A stretch of DNA of 8,188 nt from Deltaproteobacteria bacterium RBG_13_52_11 (GCA_001797745.1 MGQF01000014.1:16593-24780); one strand, 5' to 3'; counted from the first letter of the stretch, positions 1-6,964 are shown. The notes: generated from the letters alone by a model not told the origin. Program-made: numbers and translations.

Positions 1-178
1 ATGAGATCCGGGATTTGATCTCAACGAAGACCACGGTATCCTTCTCGCGGGCGATGAGATCGATCTCCCCCCACGGACAGTGGTAGTTCCTCTCGATAAT
101 CTTGAAGCCCTTCTTTTTGAGATACTTAACGGCGAGGTCTTCCCCCTTAACCCCCAGGGCCTTCCTGGTGTCCTCCAT
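1..178 (-). CDS. yraN: YraN/UPF0102 family nuclease-fold protein (5' part only; 3' end off the left edge)
   Basis: The first 59 residues, beginning MEDTRKALGVKGEDLA, are in the window; the family is usually about 120 residues, so roughly half is missing. Visible motifs are the family's N-terminal G-E-x-x-A helix (residues 12-16), GEIDLIA (37-43) and FVEIKSR (51-57). These acidic and lysine residues form a restriction-endonuclease-like core. The biological role of the family is not settled; it is commonly found beside rnhB, as here. The ATG at 178-176 lies inside the end of rnhB (32-nt overlap). It is preceded by GGAGG at 189-185 with a 6-nt spacer, so the start is well supported and translation is probably coupled to rnhB. 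Identity is clear from the motifs; activity is not inferable. Confidence 0.9.
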   Translation of the reverse strand, partial: MEDTRKALGVKGEDLAVKYLKKKGFKIIERNYHCPWGEIDLIAREKDTVVFVEIKSRIS

Positions 179-818
179 TGCCAGCCTCCAGATGCTCCTT
201 GACCCCTTTGAAGGTCCTTCGGTGGATCTCACAACAGCCGTACGTGCGGATGGCCTCTCGATGTGCCCGGGTAGGATATCCCTTGTGGCGGGCGAAATTG
301 TAAAGGGGGTAGACACGGTGGTATTCCATCATCAGCCGGTCCCGGGTGACCTTGGCCACGATGGAGGCCGCAGCGATACAAGGACAGCAGGCGTCACCCC
401 TCTTGACTGCTTGTTGGGGGAGGTCGATGGGGATAGGATTAATACCATCGATGAGGAGAAAGTCGGGTGATGGATCGAGGTTCAGGACCGCCGCCTTCAT
501 GGCCTTGAGGGTGGCCTGCAGGATGTTATGCTTCTCGATCTCCCGAGGCCCCATAATCCCCACCCCCCAACTGAGGGCACGGGAGGTAATAATGTGATAG
601 AGCTTTTCTCGTTGCCCAGGGGTAAGGAGCTTGGAATCACGGACGCCGGGGATCACATCGCCTGGCCGGATAATAACCGCACCCGCTACCACGGGACCAG
701 CCAGGGGGCCTCTCCCGGCTTCATCCACCCCCGCCATCCATCGATACCCCTGGACGCTGATCAGCTCTTCTATTATGGGAGGTACCTGGTCAAGGGTTGC
801 TGGATTGCCCTTGCGCAT
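147..818 (-). CDS. rnhB: Ribonuclease HII
   Basis: This enzyme cleaves RNA in RNA-DNA hybrids, including single ribonucleotides in genomic DNA, in the cytoplasm. The 223-residue protein has the usual length. It shows GVDEAGRGPLAGPVVA (residues 30-45, acidic pair D32/E33), DSKLL (61-65), LLIDG (121-125, D124) and RGD (140-142, D142), followed by AAASIVAKVTRD (149-160). The four acidic residues match the family's DEDD active site. The C-terminal RHKGYPTRAH and HRRTF motifs are also present. The ATG at 818 has TAGGA upstream with a 5-nt spacer. Oddities: a cysteine cluster directly after D142 (C144, C145, C147) and a second pair at C195/C196. The gene is separated from rplS by 214 nt of structured non-coding DNA and overlaps yraN. 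I see no convincing promoter of its own. Confidence 0.97.
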   Translation of the reverse strand: MRKGNPATLDQVPPIIEELISVQGYRWMAGVDEAGRGPLAGPVVAGAVIIRPGDVIPGVRDSKLLTPGQREKLYHIITSRALSWGVGIMGPREIEKHNILQATLKAMKAAVLNLDPSPDFLLIDGINPIPIDLPQQAVKRGDACCPCIAAASIVAKVTRDRLMMEYHRVYPLYNFARHKGYPTRAHREAIRTYGCCEIHRRTFKGVKEHLEAGNGGHQEGPGG

Positions 819-887
819 TATTGTCCTAGTCTATGCGTTAAACCATCGCTTTTAGGCAAAGACTTTCGTTCGCTCTTTGTCCCAAAA

Positions 888-1004
888 GGGTTCCAGGATC
901 CAAGGGGTCATGGGTTCAACAACCATGCCGGAGGTGACCCTTTGGTCATTTGAATGCTTTTCACTCGAACCCTTGAATCCTCGCATCCTTGACCCCTCAA
1001 TGCC
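888..1004. repeat. Inverted array of degenerate 8-nt repeats downstream of rplS
   Basis: Positions 965-996 are four head-to-tail 8-mers of consensus TYGAAYCC (TCGAACCC, TTGAATCC and two variants), with a weaker fifth unit to 1004. Positions 888-919 are four units of the same motif in the opposite orientation. Folding 888-919 onto 965-996 pairs 24 of 32 positions, or 26 with wobble in the minus-strand transcript. The loop of 45 nt contains a small TGACC/GGTCA hairpin (935-939/944-948). The array lies wholly in the rplS-rnhB gap and has no coding potential I believe in. Function is unknown; a REP-like dispersed intergenic element or an mRNA-stabilising structure are possibilities. Confidence 0.75.
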
Positions 1005-1025
1005 CCGCATCTTTCCTGCGGGGCA
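1001..1025. terminator. GC-rich hairpin after rplS, possible terminator or processing structure
   Basis: A perfect 9-bp stem pairs TGCCCCGCA (1001-1009) with TGCGGGGCA (1017-1025) around a 7-nt loop, 7 nt beyond the rplS stop codon. Read on the plus strand it is followed by a T-rich run (1026-1035), the layout of an intrinsic terminator. Read on the minus strand, the direction of rplS transcription, the stem is followed by TTGAGGGG and lacks a U tract. It may therefore act as a partial terminator or 3'-end stabiliser for the operon, or stop antisense transcription. The hairpin is certain; its role is not. Confidence 0.5.
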
Positions 1026-1032
1026 ATTTATT

Positions 1033-1380
1033 TTACTGCTGTCTTTTCTCTTTAATCCGGGCTGTTTTCCCCTTCCGACCGCGCAGGTAGTAGAGACGAC
1101 TGCGTCGGACACGGCCCTGGCTCACCACCTCTACCTTGTCAATGTAGGGTGAGTGTAGGGGGAAGATCCGCTCTACGCCGATCCCATAGGAGACCTTCCG
1201 TACGGCAAAGGTGCCCCGGATGTTTCCCCTCCGTTTGCGGATGACCACCCCCTCGAATACCTGGATTCTTTCTTTATCCCCTTCCTGGATCTTGAAATTG
1301 ACCTTGACGGTATCCCCTGGCTTGAAAGCCGGGATATCCATGCGCAGGTACTCTTTTTCGAGGTTCTCAATAGTATTCAT
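1033..1380 (-). CDS. rplS: 50S ribosomal protein L19
   Basis: L19 is a large-subunit protein located at the 30S-50S interface. The 115-residue product has the normal length and the family's core strings: RIQVFEGVVI (38-47), VRKVSYGIGVERIFPLHSP (60-78) and GRVRRSRLYYLRGR (89-102), ending in a basic tail. The ATG at 1380 overlaps the stop of the upstream methyltransferase gene as ATGA. GGAGGAG lies just upstream inside that gene, so translation is probably coupled. The stop is followed at once by a GC-rich hairpin and the repeat array. Nothing unusual in the protein itself. Confidence 0.99.
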   Translation of the reverse strand: MNTIENLEKEYLRMDIPAFKPGDTVKVNFKIQEGDKERIQVFEGVVIRKRRGNIRGTFAVRKVSYGIGVERIFPLHSPYIDKVEVVSQGRVRRSRLYYLRGRKGKTARIKEKRQQ

Positions 1381-1961
1381 CTTACTTCTCCTCCCAAGAG
1401 TCGGTCTAGAATAATACCAGCCGCCGTTCGGACGGACAGGTGATTATACCCTTTTTCTTCTATTGGTTCCAGTACATAATTGGATTTTTCGACCATTTCT
1501 CGCGTCAGCCCCCACCCGGTACCGAAGAGGATGAGATACGGTTCATCTCCACTCTTGCGGATGAGTTCAGCCATCTCTCCATAGGGGTGCGCCTTGGCGT
1601 AACGCCTGGCCGCCGTGGCCACTGTCTTCGCCCTGCGGCCTTCCTCTTGTTCAATCCCCGTTAAGACCTCCTCCAGGTCATCAGCCATCCTCACCAGAGA
1701 GAGGGCCTCTTTCCTCGTAGGGTTGTATCGGGCCCCCCACCCCGTCACCCAGTGATCGATCAGCCGCCTGGCCAGTTCTTGCTGCGATCGCAGAGGGGTG
1801 ACCACATAGAATCTATCCACTCCATACGTCCTCGCCAGCCGTGCCAGGTCATGGATATCAATGGTGGTCAGGGCAGTAGCGATCACCTTTTCCTGCCGGT
1901 CGTAGACAGGATAGTGAATGAGGGCGATATGGATGGTCACCGGGATCTCCCAATTTCTCAC
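1377..1961 (-). CDS. SPOUT-fold SAM-dependent RNA methyltransferase, PF09936/COG4752 type, target unknown
   Basis: The 194-residue protein has the family's N-terminal signature HYPVYDRQEKVIATALTTID (16-35), followed by DLARLARTYGVDRFYVVTP (38-56). Near the C-terminus are PYLILFGTGWG (141-151) and NHLSVRTAAGIILDRL (173-188), which resemble the knotted cofactor-binding end of SPOUT RNA methyltransferases. From family knowledge it should methylate an RNA with SAM; the substrate has not to my knowledge been established. It sits between trmD (4-nt GTGA overlap) and rplS (4-nt ATGA overlap), implying tight co-expression and a ribosome or tRNA target (inference). The annotated start is GTG at 1961-1959 with a weak SD. 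A second GTG at 1940-1938, residue 8, has TGGGAG 6 nt upstream and gives a product starting just before the conserved region, so the shorter 187-residue form is a serious alternative. Confidence 0.88.
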   Translation of the reverse strand: MRNWEIPVTIHIALIHYPVYDRQEKVIATALTTIDIHDLARLARTYGVDRFYVVTPLRSQQELARRLIDHWVTGWGARYNPTRKEALSLVRMADDLEEVLTGIEQEEGRRAKTVATAARRYAKAHPYGEMAELIRKSGDEPYLILFGTGWGLTREMVEKSNYVLEPIEEKGYNHLSVRTAAGIILDRLLGGEVR

Positions 1962-2695
1962 CGCGTCCCAGATGACCCCTTGAGCTCATCGAAGAGCTCC
2001 TGATCCTCCTTAGAAAGCTCGGTCTTGGCGAGCAGATCAGGTCTCCTCTCCCAGGTCCTCCGCAAGGCCTCTCGTCTCCTCCATTGCTCGATGGTCTGAT
2101 GATCACCGGAGAGGAGGACCTCTGGAACCTTCCTCCCCTCGAATTCCCTCGGCCGGGTATACTGGGGATATTCGAGCAACCCCTGAGAAAAGGAATCTTC
2201 CTCGCTTGAACCTTTATCTCCAAGGACCCCAGGAATCAGCCGTGCGATTGCATCAATCACCACCAGGGCCGCCACTTCACCTCCGGTGAGGACGTAATCA
2301 CCAATGGAGATTTCCTCATGCACAAAGTCCCTCACTCGTTCATCTACCCCTTCATATCTCCCGCAGACCAGGCAGATGCGGGATAGTTGAGCGAGCCTCT
2401 TCGCCACCTCTTGCCTCAAGGGCGAGCCCTGTGGGGTCATTAGAATGACCCGTGTCTCTGTGTGCTGAGACCTGATGGCCTTGATCCCCCTGATGATGGG
2501 TTCCGGTTTCATGATCATCCCCTTGCCGCCACCGTAGGGGTAGTCGTCGGTCACTCGGTGTCTTCCCTCGGCATAGTCCCTGATGTTGATGAGATTGACC
2601 GTGATCAATCCCTCTTCACAGGCCTTGCCAAGGATACTCTCCTCCAAGGGGGAGAGAAACATCTCAGGGAAGAGGGTGAGGATGTCAAAGATCAT
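1958..2695 (-). CDS. trmD: tRNA (guanine-37-N1)-methyltransferase
   Basis: TrmD makes m1G37 next to the anticodon, preventing +1 frameshifting; it works as a dimer with a trefoil knot binding SAM. The 245-residue product has the usual length. Motifs in order: YGGGKGM (54-60), LVCGRYEGVDERV (109-121), EISIGDYVLTGGE (128-140, knot), RLIPGVLG (152-159), EDSF (166-169), LLEYPQYTRP (173-182) and VLLSGDH (193-199). R152 and D167 align with E. coli R154 and the catalytic D169. The ATG at 2695 starts inside the last codons of rimM (11-nt overlap) behind an A/G-rich GAAGAAG. The end overlaps the next gene's GTG by 4 nt. The rimM-trmD-rplS order is widely conserved in bacteria. Confidence 0.99.
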   Translation of the reverse strand: MIFDILTLFPEMFLSPLEESILGKACEEGLITVNLINIRDYAEGRHRVTDDYPYGGGKGMIMKPEPIIRGIKAIRSQHTETRVILMTPQGSPLRQEVAKRLAQLSRICLVCGRYEGVDERVRDFVHEEISIGDYVLTGGEVAALVVIDAIARLIPGVLGDKGSSEEDSFSQGLLEYPQYTRPREFEGRKVPEVLLSGDHQTIEQWRRREALRRTWERRPDLLAKTELSKEDQELFDELKGSSGTR

Positions 2696-3212
2696 CTTCT
2701 TCTAAAAGCCCCTTCAGGGGGCGAATGACCATCGTGCGGGTGTCCCTCTCTACGGCAATGATTACATCTTTGATAGCAGGGATCAGAAACTCCTTCTTTC
2801 CCTTGTTCACCACATAAACGTCGTTGCTCCCGGTGTGTAAGATATCCGTTATCTTCCCCACATCACCCCCTTGCTCCGTGACAACCCGCATTCCCAGGAT
2901 CTCGTGCCAATAATACTCATCTTCTTCAAGGGGTGGGAGCCCTGCGGGATCGACGAGGACCAGATTTCCCCTCAGCCTCTCCGCCTCTTCTTTATTCCGG
3001 ATTCCCTCCAACGTAACGAGGATATAGTGCTTATGAGGGCGAATCTTGATGGGGCGATAGGGTTGGGGACTCCCCTGATCCCCCTGGATAAATATCATCT
3101 GATAGCGGGAGAAAAAGTGGGGATCTTCAGGATTGAAGTATTCAATCCTGATCTCCCCTTTCACGCCATGAGGCCTGGAAATCCTCCCAATGACGATGAG
3201 GTTTTCTCCCAC
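2685..3212 (-). CDS. rimM: 16S rRNA processing / 30S maturation factor RimM
   Basis: RimM binds S19 and the 30S head during small-subunit maturation. The 175-residue protein shows the N-terminal RimM domain (GRISRPHGVKGEIRI, 9-23) and a C-terminal PRC barrel with EDEYYWHEILGMRVV (97-111), GSNDVYVV (128-135) and EFLIPAIKDVI (141-151). The start codon is GTG at 3212-3210, preceded at very short distance by AGAAGG. No better start is available because the first conserved strand begins within ten residues. It lies 17 nt after khpA and overlaps trmD by 11 nt, a standard arrangement. Confidence 0.98.
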   Translation of the reverse strand: MGENLIVIGRISRPHGVKGEIRIEYFNPEDPHFFSRYQMIFIQGDQGSPQPYRPIKIRPHKHYILVTLEGIRNKEEAERLRGNLVLVDPAGLPPLEEDEYYWHEILGMRVVTEQGGDVGKITDILHTGSNDVYVVNKGKKEFLIPAIKDVIIAVERDTRTMVIRPLKGLLEEDDL

Positions 3213-3229
3213 AACCTTCTGGCTTTTAC

Positions 3230-3460
3230 CTACTCAAGGATCTCAAGGACGGCCCGTTTGTTGTTCTTGGTGGAGGCAGCGCTCAAAATGGTCCGCAAGG
3301 ACCTAGCTGTCCTACCCTGTTTGCCTATGACTTTGCCCAGATCCTCCTTGGCCACAGAGAGCTCAATTACGGATGTCTTCTCGCCTTCGATTTCGGTCAC
3401 CCTCACTGCGTCGGGATTGTCCACCAATGCCTTGGCAATATACTCAATTAGCTCTTTCAT
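3230..3460 (-). CDS. khpA: KH-domain RNA-binding protein KhpA (YlqC family)
   Basis: This is a 76-residue single KH domain, the normal size. The RNA-gripping loop is GKQG (46-49) within LGKVIGKQGRTARSLR (41-56), preceded by the conserved VIELSVAKED strand (31-40). In Gram-positive bacteria KhpA works with KhpB/Jag in post-transcriptional control of envelope genes. Its role outside them is poorly defined, but its place between rpsP and rimM is conserved. The ATG at 3460 has a full-consensus SD, AAGGAGGT at 3474-3467 with a 6-nt spacer. This is the best ribosome binding site in the minus-strand block and suggests high translation. Confidence 0.96.
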   Translation of the reverse strand: MKELIEYIAKALVDNPDAVRVTEIEGEKTSVIELSVAKEDLGKVIGKQGRTARSLRTILSAASTKNNKRAVLEILE

Positions 3461-3517
3461 GTTCCGACCTCCTTCTGTGGTTCAACTCCTAGACCGTCCT
3501 CGTACACGTGGCTGCTT

Positions 3518-3775
3518 TTAGGCGACTGTGTTGACCTCTATTCCTACCCGCTTCAACAATTGGGCTACCGTTGGGCTCGTTTGTGCACCCTTCTGAAGCC
3601 ATTCCGTCACTCTTTCCTTGTCGACGTTGATGCTCGGCGGGTCTTGTTTGGGATCGTACGTGCCGATCTTCTCGATGAACCTCCCATTCCGTGGAGCCCG
3701 CGTATCAGTCACCATAATGCGATAAAAAGGCTTCTTCTTTGTACCAAACCGCGCCAGTCTGATTTTCACCGCCAT
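3518..3775 (-). CDS. rpsP: 30S ribosomal protein S16
   Basis: S16 is a primary-to-secondary binder in 30S assembly, contacting the 5' domain of 16S rRNA. The 85-residue product begins MAVKIRLARFGTKKKPFYRI and contains VTDTRAPRNGRFIEKIGTYDP (22-42) and the C-terminal GAQTSPTVAQLLKRVGI (63-79), all diagnostic. It has the normal length. Upstream is a purine-rich GGGAGGTGG, and before that a perfect palindrome CCCGATCGGG (3797-3806) in the 37-nt gap after ffh. It is followed by a 57-nt gap to khpA in which I see no gene. Confidence 0.99.
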   Translation of the reverse strand: MAVKIRLARFGTKKKPFYRIMVTDTRAPRNGRFIEKIGTYDPKQDPPSINVDKERVTEWLQKGAQTSPTVAQLLKRVGIEVNTVA

Positions 3776-3812
3776 TTTTTCCCTTCCACCTCCCTTCCCG
3801 ATCGGGTTGTCA

Positions 3813-5150
3813 TTAAACGGGGAGCATATTGGGTAAGACCCCCTTGCCCCCCTTTTTGCTGAACTGTTTGATCATCTTTTTCATCATCGCAAACTGTTTA
3901 AGGAGCCTGTTGACATCCTGCACCGTGGTTCCGCTCCCTTTGGCGATGCGCAGCCTCCTTCTTCCGTTAATGATGCGGGGATTTCTCCTCTCGTCAGTGG
4001 TCATGGAGTTTACGATTGCCTCCAAACGCACCAGTTGCCGCTCATCCGGACGAACGGCCTTGATCCCCTTCAACTTGCCCAGTCCCGGAATCATCCCCAG
4101 GATATCCTCCAGGGGACCCATCTTTTTGATCTGATGCAGTTGATCCCGGAAGTCCTCCAAGGTAAACTCATTCTTCCTCAGCTTTTTCTCTAAGGTCTCG
4201 GCCTGACGTTCATCGAAGGCCGCCTGCGCCTTCTCGATCAGGGAGAGGACATCACCCATCCCCAATATTCTGGAGGCCATTCTGTCCGGGTGAAAGGCCT
4301 CCCATGCATCGAGCTTTTCCCCGGTGCCGACAAACTTGATCGGCCTCTGGGTGACCGCCTTAATGGACAAGGCGGCTCCTCCCCGGGCGTCGCCGTCCAT
4401 TTTAGTCAGAATGACGCCCGTTATCCCCAAGGCATCGTTGAATCCCTTGGCCACGTTGACCGCATCCTGCCCGGTCATGGCATCGGCCACCAGGAGTATC
4501 TCCTGAGGGTTCAATACGTTCTTTATCCCCTTCAACTCCGCCATGAGCCCTTCATCAATGTGGAGCCGGCCGGCTGTATCAAAGATAAGGGTGTCAACGT
4601 CCTGGCCTTGGGCCTGCTTGCGGGCCTTTGCTACGGTCTGCAAAGGGTCATCACCCTGCTGGGGGGCATAGCAGGCGATTCCCAGGATCTCCCCCAATTT
4701 CCTCAATTGTTCTATAGCAGCTGGGCGATAGGGATCGGCCGGGACGAGGTACGGTCTTCGCCTTTCATTATCCCGCAGATAGCCGCCCAGCTTGCCTGCC
4801 GTCGTAGTCTTACCTGATCCCTGAAGCCCCACCAACATGATGGAACTGGGGGGAGAACCTGATAACTTGAGGCTGTTGTCTTCCCCACCACCCATTAAGG
4901 TGATGATCTCCTCGTGGACGATCTTGATCACCTGTTGGGCAGGGGTGAGGCTTGCTGCCACCTCTTGTCCTGTGGCCTTCTCTTCCACCCCTGCAATAAA
5001 ATCTTTTACCACCTTATAGTTGACATCAGCTTCCAAAAGGGCAAGGCGCACCTCCCGCAGGGACTCCTTGATATCCTTTTCCGTCAGTTTGCCCCGCCCT
5101 TTGAGTTTTTTGAAGACCTGATCTAACCGTTCTGTGAGCGTTTCAAACAT
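3813..5150 (-). CDS. ffh: Signal recognition particle GTPase Ffh (SRP54)
   Basis: Ffh binds SRP RNA and hydrophobic signal sequences and delivers ribosomes to FtsY at the membrane. The 445-residue protein has an N-domain helical bundle (1-90) and a G domain with P-loop GLQGSGKTTT (108-117), DTAGR (191-195), TKMDGDARGG (249-258) and GTGEKLDAWEAFHP (275-288). The methionine-rich M domain (about 300-433) includes the SRP-RNA helix-turn-helix NPRIINGRRRLRIAKGSG (390-407) and VQDVNRLLKQF (410-420). Length is typical. PADPYRPAA (137-145) replaces the more usual DVYRPAA, a mild variation. The ATG at 5150 has GGAAG immediately upstream. A TTGACA/TAAAGT promoter in the preceding gap suggests ffh can start its own transcript. 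The SRP RNA gene itself is not in the window. Confidence 0.99.
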   Translation of the reverse strand: MFETLTERLDQVFKKLKGRGKLTEKDIKESLREVRLALLEADVNYKVVKDFIAGVEEKATGQEVAASLTPAQQVIKIVHEEIITLMGGGEDNSLKLSGSPPSSIMLVGLQGSGKTTTAGKLGGYLRDNERRRPYLVPADPYRPAAIEQLRKLGEILGIACYAPQQGDDPLQTVAKARKQAQGQDVDTLIFDTAGRLHIDEGLMAELKGIKNVLNPQEILLVADAMTGQDAVNVAKGFNDALGITGVILTKMDGDARGGAALSIKAVTQRPIKFVGTGEKLDAWEAFHPDRMASRILGMGDVLSLIEKAQAAFDERQAETLEKKLRKNEFTLEDFRDQLHQIKKMGPLEDILGMIPGLGKLKGIKAVRPDERQLVRLEAIVNSMTTDERRNPRIINGRRRLRIAKGSGTTVQDVNRLLKQFAMMKKMIKQFSKKGGKGVLPNMLPV

Positions 5151-5186
5151 CTTCCGTCCGTGGTCTGATTCTTAGTCAAATGTATC

Positions 5187-5215
5187 ACTTTAAGGTACCA
5201 ACCATTTGTTGTCAA
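5187..5215 (-). promoter_or_regulatory. Candidate sigma70-type promoter for ffh
   Basis: On the minus strand a perfect TTGACA -35 (5215-5210) is followed after 17 nt by TAAAGT (5192-5187), a 4/6 match to the -10 consensus. A start near 5180 would give a leader of about 30 nt before the ffh ATG at 5150. It sits in the 81-nt gap after the RNase E/G gene, where I see no terminator, so ffh may be expressed both by readthrough and from this site. Confidence 0.5.
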
Positions 5216-5231
5216 GGCCCCTTTTTCGCCC

Positions 5232-6788
5232 CTATATGGGTAACAATCTCTTGAACCAGGGCTTCTCTTTTTTGTCCGCGGCCTCTTCTTCTGTGAGGGC
5301 AGGGGAATCCTTCTCCGCCTTTACGAATTCCACGTGTGACCCCTCCGCCGGCATGTCCTTCTCCCCAACGATGACGACCTGAAGCCCATATTTCCTCTCG
5401 ATGGCGTTGAGGTCATCCCTCTTGTAATTCAAGAGATATTCCGCCACTGCCGCGGGCAAGGTTCCTTTGATCATCTTGAAATTATCCTGGGTCACCTTAT
5501 CCTGGATCTTTCTCAGGACGGCCAGGGCTATGGAGGAAGGGGAGCGCGACCTCCCCCGCCCCTGACAATACTGACAGGTGGTGTAGACGCCCTCGCTCAG
5601 GGAAGGTTTGAGGCGTTGGCGGGATAGCTCCATGATTCCAAATCGGGATATCTTCGACAAGTCTACCTTGGCCCGGTCCTTCTTAAAGGCGTTGCGCAGC
5701 ATTTTCTCCACCTCACGCTTGTGCTGGGTGGATCTCATGTCGATGAAGTCGATGACGATCAACCCTCCGATATCCCGCAGCCGCAACTGTCGGGCGACCT
5801 CCTCGGCGGCCTCGAGGTTGGTGATGAGGGCAGCCTCTTCGATATCCTTGGCCTGGGGGACCCGTCCGGAGTTTACATCGATGGCCACCAGGGCCTCAGC
5901 GATATCGATGCAGATGCTTCCTCCGGACCGGAGGGGCACTTCTCGGGCATAGATCTGCTCTATCTGCTGCTCTACCTGGAAGCGGGAGAAGAGGGGTTTT
6001 TCGTCATGATAGAGTTTGACCCTCCGTCGATACTTGGGCATGACCTCCTGAAAGAATTCCTTGGCCTTTATATAGGCCCCCTCCTCATCTATGATCACCT
6101 CTTTAACCTCCGGGGCGAAATACTCCCGGATGGATTTTACCACCACGTCGCTCTCCTGATAGATTAACGAAGGGGCGGTGAGCTCATGGCTGCGCGTCTT
6201 GATGGTCTCCCAGAGGCGCATGAGGTAACGGAAGTCAGTCAACAACTCCTTTTTGCTCCTATTCATCCCAGCCGTGCGCACGATGAAGCCCATCCCCTCA
6301 GGGAGGTCGAATTGGTGTACGATCTCCTTGAGTCTCTTGCGCTGGGCCTCGTTCTCAATCTTGCGCGACACCCCACTGCTATTGCTTCTGGGCATGAGGA
6401 CCAGATACCTACCGGGCAACGATAGGTAGGTGCTGAGGGCTGCCCCCTTGGCCCCCATCTCTTCCCTGGTTACTTGGAGCAAGACCTCCTGGTTTCTCCT
6501 CAGAATGTCTTGGATCTTTGCCCTCTTCTTTGGGAGGAAATCCCTGCGGATCCAGAAGTCGGGATGGATCTCATCAACGGGGAGGAACCCATTTTTGCCA
6601 ACCCCATAGTCGACAAAAGCGGCCTGAAAACTGGGTTCAATCTGGGTGATAATTCCTTTGTAGATATTTCCTTTGATATTCTCTTTTGTGGTGGTCTCGA
6701 TACTAAAATCGGTCAAAACCCCCTCTTCTGCTACTGCCACCCGAATCTCTTCCGGATAGGAGGCGTTGACCAGGATTTTCTTAGCCAT
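5232..6788 (-). CDS. Ribonuclease E/G family endoribonuclease
   Basis: A single-strand endoribonuclease that cuts A/U-rich sites in rRNA precursors and mRNA. The 518-residue protein is close to RNase G in size and lacks the long RNase E degradosome scaffold. It has an S1 domain (about 37-125, GNIYKGIITQIEPSFQAAFV from 40) with an inserted charged segment (75-97). The DNase I-like catalytic part has AIDVNSGR (302-309) and GGLIVIDFIDM (341-351). D304 and D347 correspond to the E. coli RNase E Mg-binding pair D303/D346. The Zn-link is CQYC (405-408), which joins subunits in the family. The last 30 residues are an acidic/lysine stretch ending KPWFKRLLPI, possibly a short peptide motif. The SD before the ATG is weak, although a perfect-consensus promoter lies 47 nt upstream. 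Whether it should be called rng or rne cannot be decided from length alone. Confidence 0.95.
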   Translation of the reverse strand: MAKKILVNASYPEEIRVAVAEEGVLTDFSIETTTKENIKGNIYKGIITQIEPSFQAAFVDYGVGKNGFLPVDEIHPDFWIRRDFLPKKRAKIQDILRRNQEVLLQVTREEMGAKGAALSTYLSLPGRYLVLMPRSNSSGVSRKIENEAQRKRLKEIVHQFDLPEGMGFIVRTAGMNRSKKELLTDFRYLMRLWETIKTRSHELTAPSLIYQESDVVVKSIREYFAPEVKEVIIDEEGAYIKAKEFFQEVMPKYRRRVKLYHDEKPLFSRFQVEQQIEQIYAREVPLRSGGSICIDIAEALVAIDVNSGRVPQAKDIEEAALITNLEAAEEVARQLRLRDIGGLIVIDFIDMRSTQHKREVEKMLRNAFKKDRAKVDLSKISRFGIMELSRQRLKPSLSEGVYTTCQYCQGRGRSRSPSSIALAVLRKIQDKVTQDNFKMIKGTLPAAVAEYLLNYKRDDLNAIERKYGLQVVIVGEKDMPAEGSHVEFVKAEKDSPALTEEEAADKKEKPWFKRLLPI

Positions 6789-6834
6789 AAGGTGGGTGAG
6801 CCTTTTAAAAATATTTGGATACTATTTCAAGGAT

Positions 6835-6864
6835 ATTATAAATGATGGGCACAAGGATTGTCAA
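6835..6864 (-). promoter_or_regulatory. Consensus sigma70-type promoter for the RNase E/G gene
   Basis: On the minus strand TTGACA (6864-6859) and TATAAT (6840-6835), both exact matches, are separated by 18 nt. The expected start near 6828 gives a leader of about 40 nt to the ATG at 6788. This is the strongest promoter I see and probably heads the whole minus-strand block. The leader is A/T-rich with no clear hairpin. Confidence 0.75.
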
Positions 6865-6964
6865 CGACAGAGATGCCATTACTTCAACAGAGGTCTCAAA
6901 TGGCCTCACAGAAACTCCTATATCCAGCGAATGTAAGACGCGGCGGATGTTAATGCAAACCTTT

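Noticed and set aside
888..996. CRISPR-like array
   Set aside because: The units are only 8 nt, have no spacers and switch orientation, and no cas genes are present.
852..1112. Minus-strand open frame across the rplS-rnhB gap
   Set aside because: It overlaps the end of rplS in another frame and runs through the repeat array and hairpin; the peptide only reflects the repeats.
3457..3507. 16-codon GTG frame between rpsP and khpA ending in an ATGA overlap with khpA
   Set aside because: There is no SD before the GTG, and the size and composition are within chance; the overlap is a by-product of the khpA SD and start.
5151..5231. Terminator or small RNA between the RNase gene and ffh
   Set aside because: No stable hairpin with a T tract is visible on the minus strand; the gap is explained by a promoter and the ffh start region.
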